Below, piece after piece: positions 35,202 to 48,520 of a DNA stretch of 64,000 nt. The stretch covers positions 80,060,154 to 80,124,153 of the forward strand of contig NC_090745.1 in NCBI RefSeq assembly GCF_036898095.1, in the 5' to 3' direction. Under the pieces are notes generated by a model. That model did no database searches. It was not told the origin of the DNA and saw only the letters and a program-made list of their open reading frames with translations. Within the stretch, counting starts at the first letter, position 1. Each line of letters begins with the position of its first letter. This DNA comes from Palaemon carinicauda. Its lineage: Eukaryota; Arthropoda; Malacostraca; Decapoda; Palaemonidae. The translations under genes were made by a program, and so were the position numbers.

Positions 35202-36635
35202 ATGAAAAGGGAAGAACAATTAAAGATACTAAGGGAGGAATTGCGGCTGACTTAGGAATATGAGAAGAAGTTGTTGCACGAGAATAACGGGTTAAGGTGT
35301 GAGAATGAGGAGATGCAAAAGGAACTGAAAGCTCTAAAGGGAACTGTAGAGAGAGTGGAAGAGGGTGTTGAGATGAGGATGCAAAAGAATGAGGAACGAA
35401 TGGGAAAATTAATGGAAGCTATGATGGGGAAAGTAATGGGAATGATGAAAACGTTCATGGGTAGGGTGCTGTCGGAGGAGTGACTTCTGCTTCAGGTAGT
35501 GGGTTGATAGTGGAAGAGAAGGCTAAGGTAAGTGAAAATTGGGAAGGTAGTGATAGTGAGATTGAAGATAAGGGAATTAGGCATAGAGAGGATGAACAGA
35601 AATATGATAGGAAGAATGAGAAGAAAGGTAAAAGTAATGTGAAGATGGGAAAGAAGAAAGGTCAGGATGAGAGTGAGGTTGATCATGAGTGGGTGAAAGT
35701 GGTAAGTAAGAAAAAGGGTAATAAGGGAATGGTTAGGGATAGAAATTTAAGTGTTGAATTAGATTCATTATATTCGAATGAGGAAGAAGGAAACAAGAAG
35801 GGATTAGGCAGTGAAGATAGTAGTGAGAATGAAGTTGAAGTTTGTAAGACAGTGGTTGTGAGAGAGGTACCTAGGTATGAAAGGTTTAATGAGCATAGCA
35901 GTAGTGATGTGTATGACTTTTCAGGCAGTATGAAAGGTTCTGTCAGGCTAAGTATGGTGATTGTAAGAGAGTTTGGGCTGGGGAGTTAGGAGAATATTTG
36001 ACAGAGTATTTGTTGACGGTGTATGGTGTGATAATGAGTGTAGGGGATGTTGATTATGAAAATGTAAAAAAGAGAATGATTGATCAGGTAAAACGTATGA
36101 AAGGGAGTATTACGTATAAGCGTAAGAATGATTTTGATGAGGCACGGATGAATGTAGGAAAAGCGATATCAATGTATGTAGGTTTAGAAACGTTAACTAA
36201 GGAGAAGTATGGGGATAAAGCATAAATGAGAATAAGGAACTAATGAAGAAGTTTTTGGCTACTGTACCTGTGAATGTTGCTGAGTTTATTAATTTGAAAC
36301 AGAAGGAGGAAATGGGGTGGACGAAAGAAAAATTGACATGGGATGATATTTTAGAGATAGTTTAGGACTAAGAGTTAGATTGAAGTATGAAAGAAAGTTA
36401 ATCTGTGAGTGTGAGGACTGGAATGGAGGAAAGTGTGACAGAATTTGTTAGTTTAAGAGATGCTGTTACGAGAGGACCAATGATGGTAGCTGATAGTGTA
36501 GTAAATAGGAGTCTTAGGGCGAGTAGTGTGGGAAGATCTGTAAGGACAAATGAAGGGTTTTGGCAAGGGAATCAGGTTTGGAGATATAGGAGTGCTAGTG
36601 CGCAGCAAGTAGGTCAGGTAGTTGTGTCTGTGAAG
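35202..36635 (+). pseudogene. Element D gag, N-terminal and middle parts, frameshifted
   Basis: Gag starts at an ATG at 35202 (MKREEQLKILREELRLT) and meets a TAG at 35253-35255. It continues in the same frame to 35483 as a charged, probably coiled-coil region rich in E, K and L with heptad-like spacing (NEEMQKELKALKGTVERVEE). The next parts are in other frames: 35480-35989 (acidic/basic, Lys-Glu rich, low complexity) and 35998-36225 (LLTVYGVIMSVGDVDYENVK, LETLTKEKYGDKA). Further material lies at 36226-36400. Function would be particle assembly. The gag similarity is structural only; I recognise no exact family. Confidence 0.65.
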
Positions 36636-36640
36636 AGAAG

Positions 36641-36955
36641 TGCTATAGGTGTGGGAAAGAAGGACACAAAAAGAATGAGTGTAGATGGGCATTAGGGGCA
36701 TGTTTTGGGTGTGGAGAAACAGGGCATCGTATTAGTGAGTGTAAGAAAGAGAAAGTGGTTAAGTGTTATTGGCGTGGTGTGACTGGGCATATAGCGAGTG
36801 GATGTAGGAGTAATCATACGAATACGATTTGCAGCAATTATGGTAAGGATGGGTATTATGCGAGGATGTGTCAGGAGCAGTGTGCTATGTATACTGAATG
36901 TGGTGTAGATTGACATATAGCTAAGGTTTGTGGGAAGAAAGGATTAAGTCAGCCA
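36641..36955 (+). pseudogene. Element D zinc-knuckle array at the gag C terminus
   Basis: In one frame, five successive zinc-knuckle units of the CX2CX4HX4C type can be traced. The first two are intact: CYRCGKEGHKKNEC (36641-36682) and CFGCGETGHRISEC. The third has lost its second cysteine (CYWRGVTGHIASGC). The fourth is degenerate (CSNYGKDGYYARMC). The fifth has lost its first cysteine and holds a stop (near 36911-36914). Such knuckles bind element RNA. One or two are usual in gag, so five is a long array. Confidence 0.8.
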
Positions 36956-37648
36956 GTATGTTCAGGAAACTAATTAATCAGAGTGTTCAGCTGGGTGAGT
37001 CCTCATGTGTGTGGGAAGTGAATTTGATGCATGTTCGTGAGGGTTTATTACATGAAGTTGTGATGGGAGAAAGAGCGTATGATTGCATGAGTGTGAAATT
37101 GACTTTCAATGGTGTAGAGTTGGTTGGTTTGATTGATATTGGTTGTGGTGTTAATCTAATGTTTAGGAATGCATTTGATAAGGTAAGGGTTGTTTGTGAA
37201 TTTAAGGGATGTAAGGGTGAAGTGAAAGGCATTAGTAATTTGAGCATGCCTGTGTTAGACAAGATGCATGAAAATATGACTGGGGGGCTGATGATGGAGG
37301 CTAATGACTTTTATGTGGTTGAAGGAACGAATGGGAAATGTGATGTATTGCTTGGGTATAAATTTTTGAGAAAATATGATATGATTGTACATCCAAGTGT
37401 GAATATAATAAAGATGAAAATTATGGGTAATATTAGTGGGAAATTTTATTTAAAGGAAGATAGTATAGCGATTACAAAGGTGTGGAAGGGGTTGCTGTTG
37501 GTAGCAAGGGAAAGTGTAAAGTTATCAGGTAAGGAAGGTGAGTTTGTTAGTGTAAAAGTTGCTTTGCCGAGCAGTCTGGGAATTTCCAATAGTGACAAGG
37601 ATGAGTATATAGTGGAAGGAATGGAAGCAGGTAATTTGGTGAAAACGA

Positions 37649-37729
<81 letters not shown>

Positions 37730-37737
37730 TGTTATGA
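36928..37737 (+). pseudogene. Element D aspartic protease region, DTG changed to DIG, interrupted by (TA)n
   Basis: The 269-codon frame holds a pepsin-like retroviral protease core. NGVELVGLIDIGCGVNLMF carries the active site with D70, I71 and G72 (37135-37143), where DTG is expected. CDVLLGYKFLRKYDMIV serves as the second conserved motif. The frame then continues towards RT but runs into a (TA)n tract at 37653-37724, whose YIYI translation ends the frame. The true RT leader continues in another frame at 37734. The Thr-to-Ile change and the microsatellite both mark decay. Confidence 0.8.
37653..37724. repeat. (TA)n microsatellite inside element D pol
   Basis: A 72-bp TA tract separates the protease and RT reading frames and changes the frame. 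The start codon assumed for the next frame lies just after it. Confidence 0.95.
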
Positions 37738-38700
37738 ATATGCAGGAACCCGAGGTGTATGTAAGTTTATTGCCGAGTGTTAGGAGGAAGAGAGTACGTG
37801 GTATACATGAGGGCGATTGCATGGGATGTATGTATACATTGATCAATGTAGGGGATGAAAGATATGTTAAGGCGAGACAGGTAATGACTGGTAAGGTGAA
37901 GAATGATGACGATTGGGTGTATCATATGTTGAAGGAAAAAATTAGATTAGATGAGAGTATAGGTGAGGTCAAAAGGGAACGATTTTTCAAGATGTTGTGG
38001 GATAAGCGGAGAGTTTTGAGTCTTGGTGATGAGGATTGCGGAGGGACATAGCTACCGGAATTTAAAATAGTTCTCGATGATGATACCCCCATATATCGGC
38101 ATCCTAGGCATTTTTCTCAGTCCATCGCCAGAGATATAGAGGAGCAGTGTCATGAATTAGAGCGTATGGGTTTAATAGAAAGGAGTGAGCGTGCCTGGAA
38201 TACCCCTATTGTCCCCGCATGAAAGCCTGATGGAAGTTCACATATGTGTATTGATTATAAGAAGGTGAATGAAGTGAATGGTAAAGAACGTTTTCCCATG
38301 AATGTGGTTTCTAATTGTGTTTATAAGATGCATGCAATTAAAGTTTTTACTAAATTAGATTTAGTTCAGAGCTATTACCAGATGCCTCTGGCAGAGGGGA
38401 GCAGGCCCATTACCACATTTTCCAGTAGTAATTATCATTTTCAGTTTAAAAAGTTGAGTTTTGGTCTTGCTAATGCGCCTGCTGCCTTCCAGAGGGCGAT
38501 GAATGCTGTTTTGGATGGGTTTAATCGACAGAAGGTGACTGTGTTTATAGATAACATTTTTATTGCAAGTGAAACTGTTGAGGAACCATGCAGTTGCTTG
38601 AGGCAGTGTTGGGTCGGTTAATAGAAGTAGGTGTGAAAGTTAAGCTTGAAAAGTGTGTGGGGCTGGCCAGGGAGGTGAAATTTCTTGGGCATGTGGTGAG
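37734..38700 (+). pseudogene. Element D reverse transcriptase, active site FIDN
   Basis: A leader (37734-38051) ends in TAG. The same frame then continues as an RT N terminus with EFKIVLDDDTPIYRHPR and ELERMGLIERSERAWNTP, and a TGA near 38220. The open part 38244-38621 shows MCIDYKKVNEVN, FTKLDLVQSYYQMPL with the first catalytic Asp intact, and FGLANAPAAFQRAM. The active site reads F-I-D-N at residues 101-104 (38544-38555), where the second Asp has become Asn (AAC). The thumb (LEKCVGLAREVKFLGHVVSE, about 38645-38705) is in another frame. It is of the Ty3/gypsy type but clearly distinct from A-C. Confidence 0.85.
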
Positions 38701-38856
38701 TGAGTCAGGTATAAGGAAGAGTGATAAGTCTGTGAATAAGGTGAGAGAATTTCCACATCCCTAGACTGTGCACGACTTGCGAGGTTTTCTTAGTTTGGTT
38801 GAGTTTGTTCGCAAGTTTGTTAGAAATTGTTCGGGTATAGGGAAGCCTCTGAATGA

Positions 38857-39454
38857 ATGAATAGTACGAAGTTAAAATGGGAGTACGAGATGATAGAAGC
38901 ATTTGAAAGGTTGAAAGAAGAGGCTGCAAAAGACGTCACTTTGGAATTTCCAGACTATAGCAAGAATGCAAAAATGCTAGAGTTGTATACGGATGCGAGT
39001 GGGGTTAGTATGGGTAGTTGTTTAGTTCAAATGCAAGAAGCAAATGGAGAAGAGCAGTTGAGAGTAATAGCGTATGTTAGTAAAGCGTTTAATAAAGCTG
39101 AGCAGAAGTATAAGATTTTGTGTGAAAGCATTGAAAGTATTTCTGCATGGTGTAATATATATTGTGCTTATTGACCATCAGCCCCTAGTGTATATGATTA
39201 AGAAAGAGTGTGTGAATGCAAGGGTTGCTAGGACAATAGAGGATTTGAATAAATTTCATTTTAGATTAGAATATGTACCGGGAAGTAAAATTGTGATAGC
39301 AGATGTGATGTCGAGAATGCATGGTAGCATGGAAGGTAATGAGAGTGGTCATAATTCTGAAAGGTTGCCTGAAGGTTTAGCTGTGAAAGAAATGCTTGAA
39401 GGGAAAGATATGTTATATAAATGCGCCTTAAGGGGGTTGGGTGAGATAATATAG
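38857..39454 (+). pseudogene. Element D RNase H, frameshifted, with integrase stub after it
   Basis: Two overlapping frames (38857-39174 and 39074-39454) cover RNase H. LELYTDASGVSMGSCLVQ carries the first catalytic Asp, YVSKAFNKAEQKYKIL follows, then IDHQPLVYMIKKEC and the terminal VPGSKIVIADVMSR. A shift near 39140 separates them. Sequence after 39454 resembles the start of an integrase leader (up to about 39637) before LTR sequence begins, so integrase is absent. Confidence 0.82.
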
Positions 39455-39639
39455 AAGGGGTTAGATAGGGAAATACCAGGTTGTGTAAATGAGCTTAAAA
39501 GAAGGGTGATGAATAAAGTATCAAGAGAAATGGTTTATAAGGAGGAGAATAGTGTACTTGAAGGGGAATGTAAGGTTTTGTTTTTATGACTGTTATCTTA
39601 CAAAAGTGTTAGTGAACACACGCAATGTATATATGTTTT

Positions 39640-39922
39640 TGTGTCTTGAAGCTAGGGTTGTGGTGAATTTAAGTTTAAGTTTTGTCAGTGTTTAGATTTA
39701 AGCTTTGTTATTGATTTTGAGCGGCTTGTTTGATTGTGGATGGGTTTTTGTGTTAAATATTTTAGTTTTAAGGAATATAGTATTAAGGTTATGGTTTGTT
39801 TTTATTTCCTTTCTGTCTAAGAGTCCAGTTGATAATGCAAGAAGAAAGTTTGTGATGAGGAGACATTTGTCAGTTTGAGTGATTCAAGGGTGTGGGGGCT
39901 GTTCTTGCGACATCCCACCACA
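39640..39922 (+). repeat. Element D 3' LTR, 5'-truncated
   Basis: This matches the last ~330 bp of the left LTR, e.g. TTAAGGTTATG, TCCTTTCTGTCTAAGAGTCC, GTGATTCAAGGGTGTGGGGG, and ends CCCACCACA. The upstream ~700 bp of the LTR and the whole integrase gene are missing. The exact left limit is uncertain. Confidence 0.7.
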
Positions 39923-41320
39923 GTGCCAGATGCCTGAATCTGACAAGCACCGGGGCCCCATTGTTATCATAATGATAAATACTGTGTTTTGCGGGAACTA
40001 TGGTAGTTTGGTGAAGTTCTGGATGGAAGACTTCCAGCTACGACATGAGGAGATAGGCGTAGGCATCCATGAGTGCGCTGAGGTGGAGAAAGAGGTCATA
40101 GAGAGCTGGTTGAGGAGGTATTAAAGAGTAAGAGTCTGCTTTGACAAACTGTTGGTGACCAACATCAACCAGGAGGTGGAAATGTGAAAAAAAATCTGCA
40201 CCGAAGATTGGCAATATAACGTCAGCAACAAGGAAATTTCAATGATATTTGGTGCTTCCAAACGATAATGTGAGGGTCTCGTTTCTGTGGGTGGGTATGG
40301 CAAATCCATTGGCGGATGCCAGACAGACGTCAACGAGCTCAGACAGACTACGTTGTGTACTGAAGAGTAGCCTTGGTAGAAGAGAACAGCAAGCACCTGT
40401 GTCTACCAAAAATTGCATGCCTGTAGCTGCATCATATAAAAAGAAAAGCTTAGTGATAGGGGAGGCGATTGCCACAAGCAATTACCTACTTTTACATGCT
40501 TTTGGTCAACAAAAACCGTTCACACGTATCTTCGCAGCCGTCCCAAATCTGGAGTGGTAGTAGCATAACTGTGGCCAATGGGCGTAAGTGAGTGGCTGGA
40601 GAGGTTGTTGGTTGGGGTGTGAGTGAAAGCATCATTTGTGGGCGATGGGTGGCTGTATCACCACTTTGGGATGTCATTAGAGGGTGGCATCCTTGTTCTA
40701 TTGCATCCTTGTTAGCTTTGGTTGATGTTGAATAATTGTCTTCTTTCTCTGAATTGGAAACATTGATGGAGGTCTTGAAGGTGGTGAAGTGGCTGAACAT
40801 ATGGGCCTCGACTTCGGTCATTAGGTCTTTCATGGGTAAATTATTGACATTAGGTATGTTACCTCTTACAGATTTGGGTAAGCTTCGTACCCAAAGGGCT
40901 TAAAAGTAGGTTCAGCACTCGAAGAGACCCATCAGCAGCGGGTTGCAGGCGAGCGATACTGGTAATTTCCCTGAGGACGAACAAAACCTTTTGGTTCCCA
41001 AATGGTTGTTGAGAGAGCTGAAAAACTTTGGATTTACAGGGAGCTGGTGATGGTAAGTACTGCTCTAGGAGGTATGTTTTTAGGGCAGCGTACATTATTG
41101 GAGTGTCCCCTTGGTCGCAAAGCCAATCTGAGATTTCTGGGAAAGTGTCCTCAGGGATTGTCGTTAGAACATAGTCTGCTTTGTTGCTTGATCAAGTCAT
41201 GACCTTAATGCAAGTCTGGACTTCGGCACAATGTACCCAGGCAAACACCTCTCTGCTGCTTAAGGGTGGCAGTTTCATTGAGGTGATGAGTATCAAAGAG
41301 CCAGGGTCAGTGGGTGGCAT
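39923..41320 (-). pseudogene. Element C gag and protease region
   Basis: Gag starts at an ATG at 41320 (MPPTDPGSLILI). It shows AWVHCAEVQTCIKVMT followed by a TGA near 41190, then ADYVLTTIPEDTFPEISDW, LKTYLLEQYLPSPAP and LREITSIARLQPAADGS. A second part, 40492-40833, corresponds to the variable gag C terminus. Protease is at 40239-40481 with an intact DTG (residues 27-29, about 40395-40403) in FLVDTGACCSLL. The segment continues to 39923, where element D begins, at the position matching about 27890 of element B. Confidence 0.8.
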
Positions 41321-41388
41321 TGTAACAAGCAGGGCACAGCAGTAAGGGGGGAGGTGAGAGGGAGCTGGTTACTCTGGTGATTACCAAT

Positions 41389-41560
41389 TGTGCGAATGAG
41401 CCGTAAGGTGATAACTGAGAGACGAGGTGAGTGAACTGACTTTATTTCAACAGATAGCAAGTTTACATACAAGAAATTCTGGACAAGAAGGTGATAAAAA
41501 TTCAAAAAAAATAATTCATGAAAATGCAATCTTAAACAGGTTATATTAAATTCCAAATGG
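41389..41560 (-). repeat. Element C 5' LTR, outer end unclear
   Basis: It starts TGTGCGAATGAGCCGTAAGG beside a putative primer site (TTGGTAATCACCAGAG on the minus strand). It follows the left LTR through AATAATTCATGAAAATGC, after which similarity fades. The right limit is approximate. Confidence 0.65.
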
Positions 41561-43378
41561 AATTGGAAAAAGACGGCCAATCACCATAACTTAACATATC
41601 TCTTATGAAGGAACAGGTAATCTTTGAAATCTTTTATATTACTCTTAAGTTATTAGGATGTCTCCGTGAGGACTGTGGTTGGCTGTCACTGTCACACATT
41701 GCTAAGAGTATATTCAAATGAATAAAAATTTATGACAAATCAATATCATATAATTACACAATCACTGAAAAAATTCCTAAGCAAAATGAAATATAAGGGC
41801 TTTAACGGCAAATTAAAACTCACGTTTGATGGAAGCATAAGTAGTTACTGAACACCTTAAATCTACTGATTGGTCTATTTATCATTAAACTAAGCTGTTG
41901 GTAGTGCGTAATTTAAAATATATTCAAATAAGAAAATGTGCTTCTGGTGTTTACAAAATTGTTATAGATATTCATGAAAAATTATTGAAGATTAAATGAT
42001 CACTGATTTTCGTAGAAATGATACGCAATTCGTATTGTGAACTTGAATTATGCCTATTCGTTTATCACAATTATTTGTCTGTATAAAAAGGAAGACTTCT
42101 GAAACGGCATTAATCAAACTTGAGATACAAACGTGTCGCCAGGGTATTGAGAGTCCAAGTTCTTGGACGAGTGGATTTGAAGATATCGTTGTCTAGTATA
42201 TAAATAATTCAACGTCTACGCCCACCCGGAGCTAACAAGCAGAAAGCTACGACTTTAAATTGGTCACCTCCAACCAGAATGACTAATCATTTTCGCTACT
42301 TCTGTCAAAGTTCCTGATTCGACAGATTCGACAAACGTACATTGAATTTTACATAGAGATTTTTCAGTCATATATCATTACTCCACACTAATAGGTGATC
42401 AGAGATTAATCAATCATATGAAATATATGGTTTCTCAAGTGTCAAATTCGTTTTAGTAGCCTTTGATTTCATAGAGCGCTGTTAGATTACAGCAAATGGA
42501 CACACACATAACCCACCCACAGACACAAATCTGATTAATGAAGAGTTTCTCGGGGCAATACATCACACTGAATGATAGTGTGTCATTTGAGAGAACCGCA
42601 CCGACCATTCAGTCCATCAATCTTTAAAAACTGCCACAGTAAAGACTGACTGTATCTCCAACTCAGACATTCCTTCAGTCATTCAATTAATTTCTCTGCT
42701 GCTTCGCATGTACCGGTTGATTACTAAACAAATTAAATATTTGAAATTATCTTTACAAAATGTTTGTTCATGTTTTCTTAAGCGAATTTTAATAGTTTTT
42801 TTCCAATAGAATGCGTACTTTATTTCCAAGGCAGATCATCTAACTCAAGTAGTACGCTAATATTTCATCTATAGCATTCACAATTTGCTTGTATATGTGT
42901 GAGATAGAAATGAAGTCTTTGACCAGCTAGTTATCATCTTAAAACTAAGTGGGGATAGTAACTAATATCATTATCGTGCTGCAAACTATCTCTCTATCAT
43001 ATGAAATAAGTACAGTTGAACACAGGATTTCATGGTACACCCCGCTCTACTTCGCGGCAAGTAACCAAACATATAGTGTAGGAAGAGCCAAGGGGTCGTG
43101 AGCGGGTAAAGCACAGGAACTCTCCGTGCAGTAAAGGCGTAGCTGGGTGCACTTTTCAGAGCAAGGTGTACCAGGAATTCCTGTCCAACTTCAGACGAGT
43201 AAGTTGATTAATATCCTTTAAGTCTCGACTAAAACTGGTTCTAACAACATATCTAGGACAATTGTTCAATAAAAATTGTTTAAACTTTGTTCAGAATATT
43301 TTACTTGTTATATACGATAAGAAGGTTAATATCTGCTTAAAAGGAAGATAAAATTTTTATCAAATGGCCGGCTGTCTG

Positions 43379-43384
<6 letters not shown>
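41561..43384. other. Unassigned DNA; possible exon-like island at 43020-43194
   Basis: No gene is recognised in 1.8 kb of AT-rich sequence. A short GC-richer stretch at 43020-43194 ends in CAGACGA followed by GTAAGT (about 43195-43200), a strong match to a 5' splice site. It has no long frame and no proven promoter, so it is only a note. Confidence 0.3.

Positions 43385-43463
<79 letters not shown>
43384..43463. repeat. (GA)n microsatellite
   Basis: This is a (GA)n run of about 40 units. Confidence 0.95.
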
Positions 43464-43466
<3 letters not shown>

Positions 43467-44290
43467 TTAAAACAAAAGTTTTAAAGCTAGAAGAAGCTCC
43501 TATAAAAAACTTAAACTAGAAAACGAATGATATGCAAAACACCTGAAAGCATTTGGAGGGAGGAAATACTACTTTTATTGTCATTAATGGAATTTACTAC
43601 TGTCAGGAACAGAATCAAACCTAAAATTTTCATGCAGTATATGATAGATTTAGCTAACCAGATAAAGGCATTTTATGCTAGAGATCAGAAGGTAGCGCAG
43701 AAAATATCATTATGGCACTTAGTAAAAGATTAACAAATGAACAAAAAATATATATTTGATTGATGATAACATTAGGCTCACAGTGAACCTATAAACATCA
43801 TCAACTTGAATTTGACTCATGATTTATCCACCTATCGACTTCTATCAACAGCTATCAACCATACATTAACTTTTGACTGATAAATGCGAGAAAGAGATGC
43901 ACCACTGGATGATAGTTTGTTCTTATGGGGCAATCCATACAACACCGGCTACTTATTTTATATTTGGGTACAGCCTTGCTCGGATTGTTTTCAAGATTTC
44001 GTGCATTTTTTCTCGCATTCATCAATGCAAAGTGAAAATAACGTTGTAGATGGAATGTGTATATGACTATAACTTTTAGAACATGTGTATTTAATCAAAG
44101 TCCTATGTTATACATTGAAACCGTGTCTAACAGAGGCTAAGACCATTTCGAGAGGCCCTTATTTCACAGATGTAGGGGCAAACTCCTACCTCTAGAAACA
44201 AACATCACAATTAATGCAGAAAAAGCAGAGTAAAATATAACTCTTATTAAGCCTAAGACAATGCTAGACCACCCATCACTTACATTCTCC
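43464..44290. other. Unassigned DNA
   Basis: Two 60-68 codon plus frames (43527-43733 and 43884-44066) have no recognisable motif. Confidence 0.45.
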
Positions 44291-44299
44291 CCTTTCCTT

Positions 44300-45380
44300 A
44301 GTTTAGTGTCGAGCACAAGTTCTATTTCGGATGCATGTCTTATATATCTGCTGTAAGTTCTATTTTCAATTTTGGGGAGAGTCTTGCGTTATTATGGAAT
44401 TACTCTATGTTCATGAGCATCGCAAGTACAAAGTTAATGTTAGTAGAAACTTACCAAATGAATTAACAGTAAACAACGCAGTACTCTAGGGGAATGTGTT
44501 ATCACCTATGTTGTTTACCCTCCCAATGGATTTTGTAATGTGTACAGTAGAACTGTTGGAGATGGTGGAGAAGGATTGGACTGGATTGGTAATAGGAGAT
44601 TAGCTGACCTAGAGTATACTGATGATGCTGTCCTTATTAGCAAAACACCATACATCAAGCAATGCTTGATTGCCAGAATGTATGAAATATCACAGGAGGT
44701 TAGGTTCAAGATAGACAGAAGAAAGACAGAGATGATGAGGACGGAATATGCAATAGAAAATTAAATATCCTTAGATGGAAAAAAGGATTAATGAGGTAAA
44801 ATTAGTCAAGTATTTAGGAACAATGATCTCTGACAGGGTTTTTAGAATTGGAGCTTAATGAAAGATTTAAGAAAGCAAATCAGACTATGGCTAGGTTAAG
44901 TAAAATTTAGAAATCAAATTGCCTGAAATTACAAATAAATATTAGGGTTGGCTATGAATCAGTTTAATAAGATCGATGTTACCGTATGGACATGAGTCAT
45001 GGTATGACATTAAAAAAATCTCCAACAGATTTAGCAGATTTGAAAGCAAAGCTTTCAGAACAATATTGGGAGTTTAATGGCAGGACAGGATTAGAAATGA
45101 AACTATAAGAGAGGTTATTCGAGTGCTAATTGTGGATAAGATCATGGTGAGGAGTGGATGAAGATGTTTGAGTTTGCTTTTCACACTTCCCAAGAGAGAT
45201 TAGTTTACCAAACGTTTAACGGGGCTCCACAAGGGACTACAGGAGTTGGAAGTCCCAGGCCTACATGGCTGATGACTATGAAGCGTGAAATACGAGATGA
45301 TGAGTGGAGAAGTATTAATTTAAAAGCTCATAATAGAAAAGACTGGCGAAATATAACAAAGGCCCTTTGCATATTGTAAA
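44300..45380 (+). pseudogene. Decayed non-LTR retrotransposon, RT C-terminal half
   Basis: Several frames on the plus strand join into the end of a LINE-type polymerase. GNVLSPMLFTL lies near 44492. The active-site motif LADLEYTDDAVLIS is at about 44600-44640 inside the 74-codon frame 44540-44764. VKYLGTMISD follows near 44800, MLPYGHESWYDI near 44975, FESKAFRTILGV near 45040-45075, and the C-terminal NRKDWRNITKAL near 45340-45370. The order matches RTE-like elements and their relatives. Stops and shifts are numerous. A (CA)n/(TA)n tract begins about 70 bp after the end. The clade cannot be fixed by eye. Confidence 0.72.
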
Positions 45381-45448
45381 TGTGTGTAAAGTCTTAAGAT
45401 GAGTCATACTTTAAAGGTGATATTTAATAACAACAATAAATATTTTAT

Positions 45449-47230
<1,782 letters not shown>

Positions 47231-47554
47231 AGAATATTGAATAGAATATGATAAACAGATAATTTATAAAAATAGATGAAAAATAGCCAAAAATAATGTA
47301 GTGTGTACCACAACACCAGGTGGCATTGGGTGTTCTAACAAATGAACCCAGAGTTCCGAGAGTAACACAGCTGGAATCATCCTTTGCGAGGTAAAATGAC
47401 AAAAGGAACAACGGCAACAATAACAACAATGATATCAATTTGAATGATTGAACAAGACTAAAAACTAGTCATATATAATTAACTTTATCCTAGTTTAATA
47501 GGAAAATACCTTCCGTGAGGAAATCTATGAACTACGGTAGTTGTTTCTATTGTG

Positions 47555-47664
<110 letters not shown>

Positions 47665-47908
47665 CACAAATGGAATATGCTGTTCAAGATCATTCTGACA
47701 GTTTTTGCGATGAATATTGTCACTGCTATGGACTGACTTTCAATGTGCGATTTCTGAAAAAAGAAATTTAATCAAAAACTTTATTCCAAGCTACTCTATT
47801 AAGCAGCAACGTTCCTACTACATCAAACATATCGCATAACTTAAAGTTTCACAGCAATTTGACAGATAATCTAATATATTAGAAACAAAAAACTCTAACA
47901 ATTTAATG

Positions 47909-48520
47909 AGGTAGTAGGTTGGCCAGGGCACCAACCATCCGTTGAGATACTACCGCTAGAGAGTTATTGGGTCCTTTGAGTAACAAGAGAGTACTACATT
48001 AGAGCCTTCTCTCCGGTTACAGCTCATTTTCCCTTTGCCTACAAATACACCAAATATTCAATCCTATTCTTTCTACATTCTTCTCTGTCCTCATACACCT
48101 GACAACACTGAGATTACCAAACAATTCTTCTTTGCTTAAGGGGTTATTTAACTACTGTACTGTAATTGTTCAATGGCTACTTTCCTTTTGGTAAGGGTAG
48201 AAGACACTCTTTAGCTGTTGTAAGCAGCTCTTCTAGGAGAAGGACACTCCGAATTCAAACCATTGTTCTCTAGTCTTGGGTAGTGCCATAGCCTCTGTAC
48301 CATGGTCTTCCATTGCCTTTGGGTAGAGTTTTCTTGATTGAGGGTAGACTCGGGCACATTATTCTCTTTTCTTTCTCTTCCTCTTATTTTTTTGTTATAT
48401 ATGAAAGATTTATTTTAATGATGTTACTGTTCTTAAAATATTTTACTTATTTCCTTTCTTCAATGGACTATTGTAAGAGCTTATAGCATCCTGCTTTTTC
48501 AACTAGACTTGTAGCTTAGC

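Larger units (their letters stand above)
34103..39922 (+). mobile_element. Ty3/gypsy element D (plus strand), nested in element C
   Basis: This is a different gypsy lineage, inserted in the opposite orientation into the pol gene of C. Its order is LTR (34103-35104), primer site (35111-35128), gag with zinc knuckles, protease, RT and RNase H. A stub of integrase is then joined to the 3' part of an LTR ending at 39922. Host-element C sequence reads up to CTGGTG on the left and resumes with GTGCCAG on the right. Flanking GTGG/GTGC would be an imperfect 4-bp target duplication. Several frameshifts, stops and active-site changes show that it is dead. Confidence 0.85.
33044..41560 (-). mobile_element. 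Ty3/gypsy element C (minus strand), split by element D
   Basis: This relative of A and B has LTRs at 33044-33239 and 41389-about 41560. On the minus strand gag and protease lie at 41320-39923, RT at 34102-33255, and the remainder of RNase H plus all of integrase are missing. Element D (34103-39922, opposite strand) sits between protease and RT. The flanking C sequences correspond to adjacent positions of element B (about 27868-27900). Multiple stops, a deleted RT active site and a missing integrase show that it is dead. Confidence 0.85.

Noticed and set aside
35480..35989. Host gene encoding a Lys/Glu-rich nuclear protein
   Set aside because: It lies between the primer site and the zinc knuckles of element D and continues the gag region in a shifted frame.
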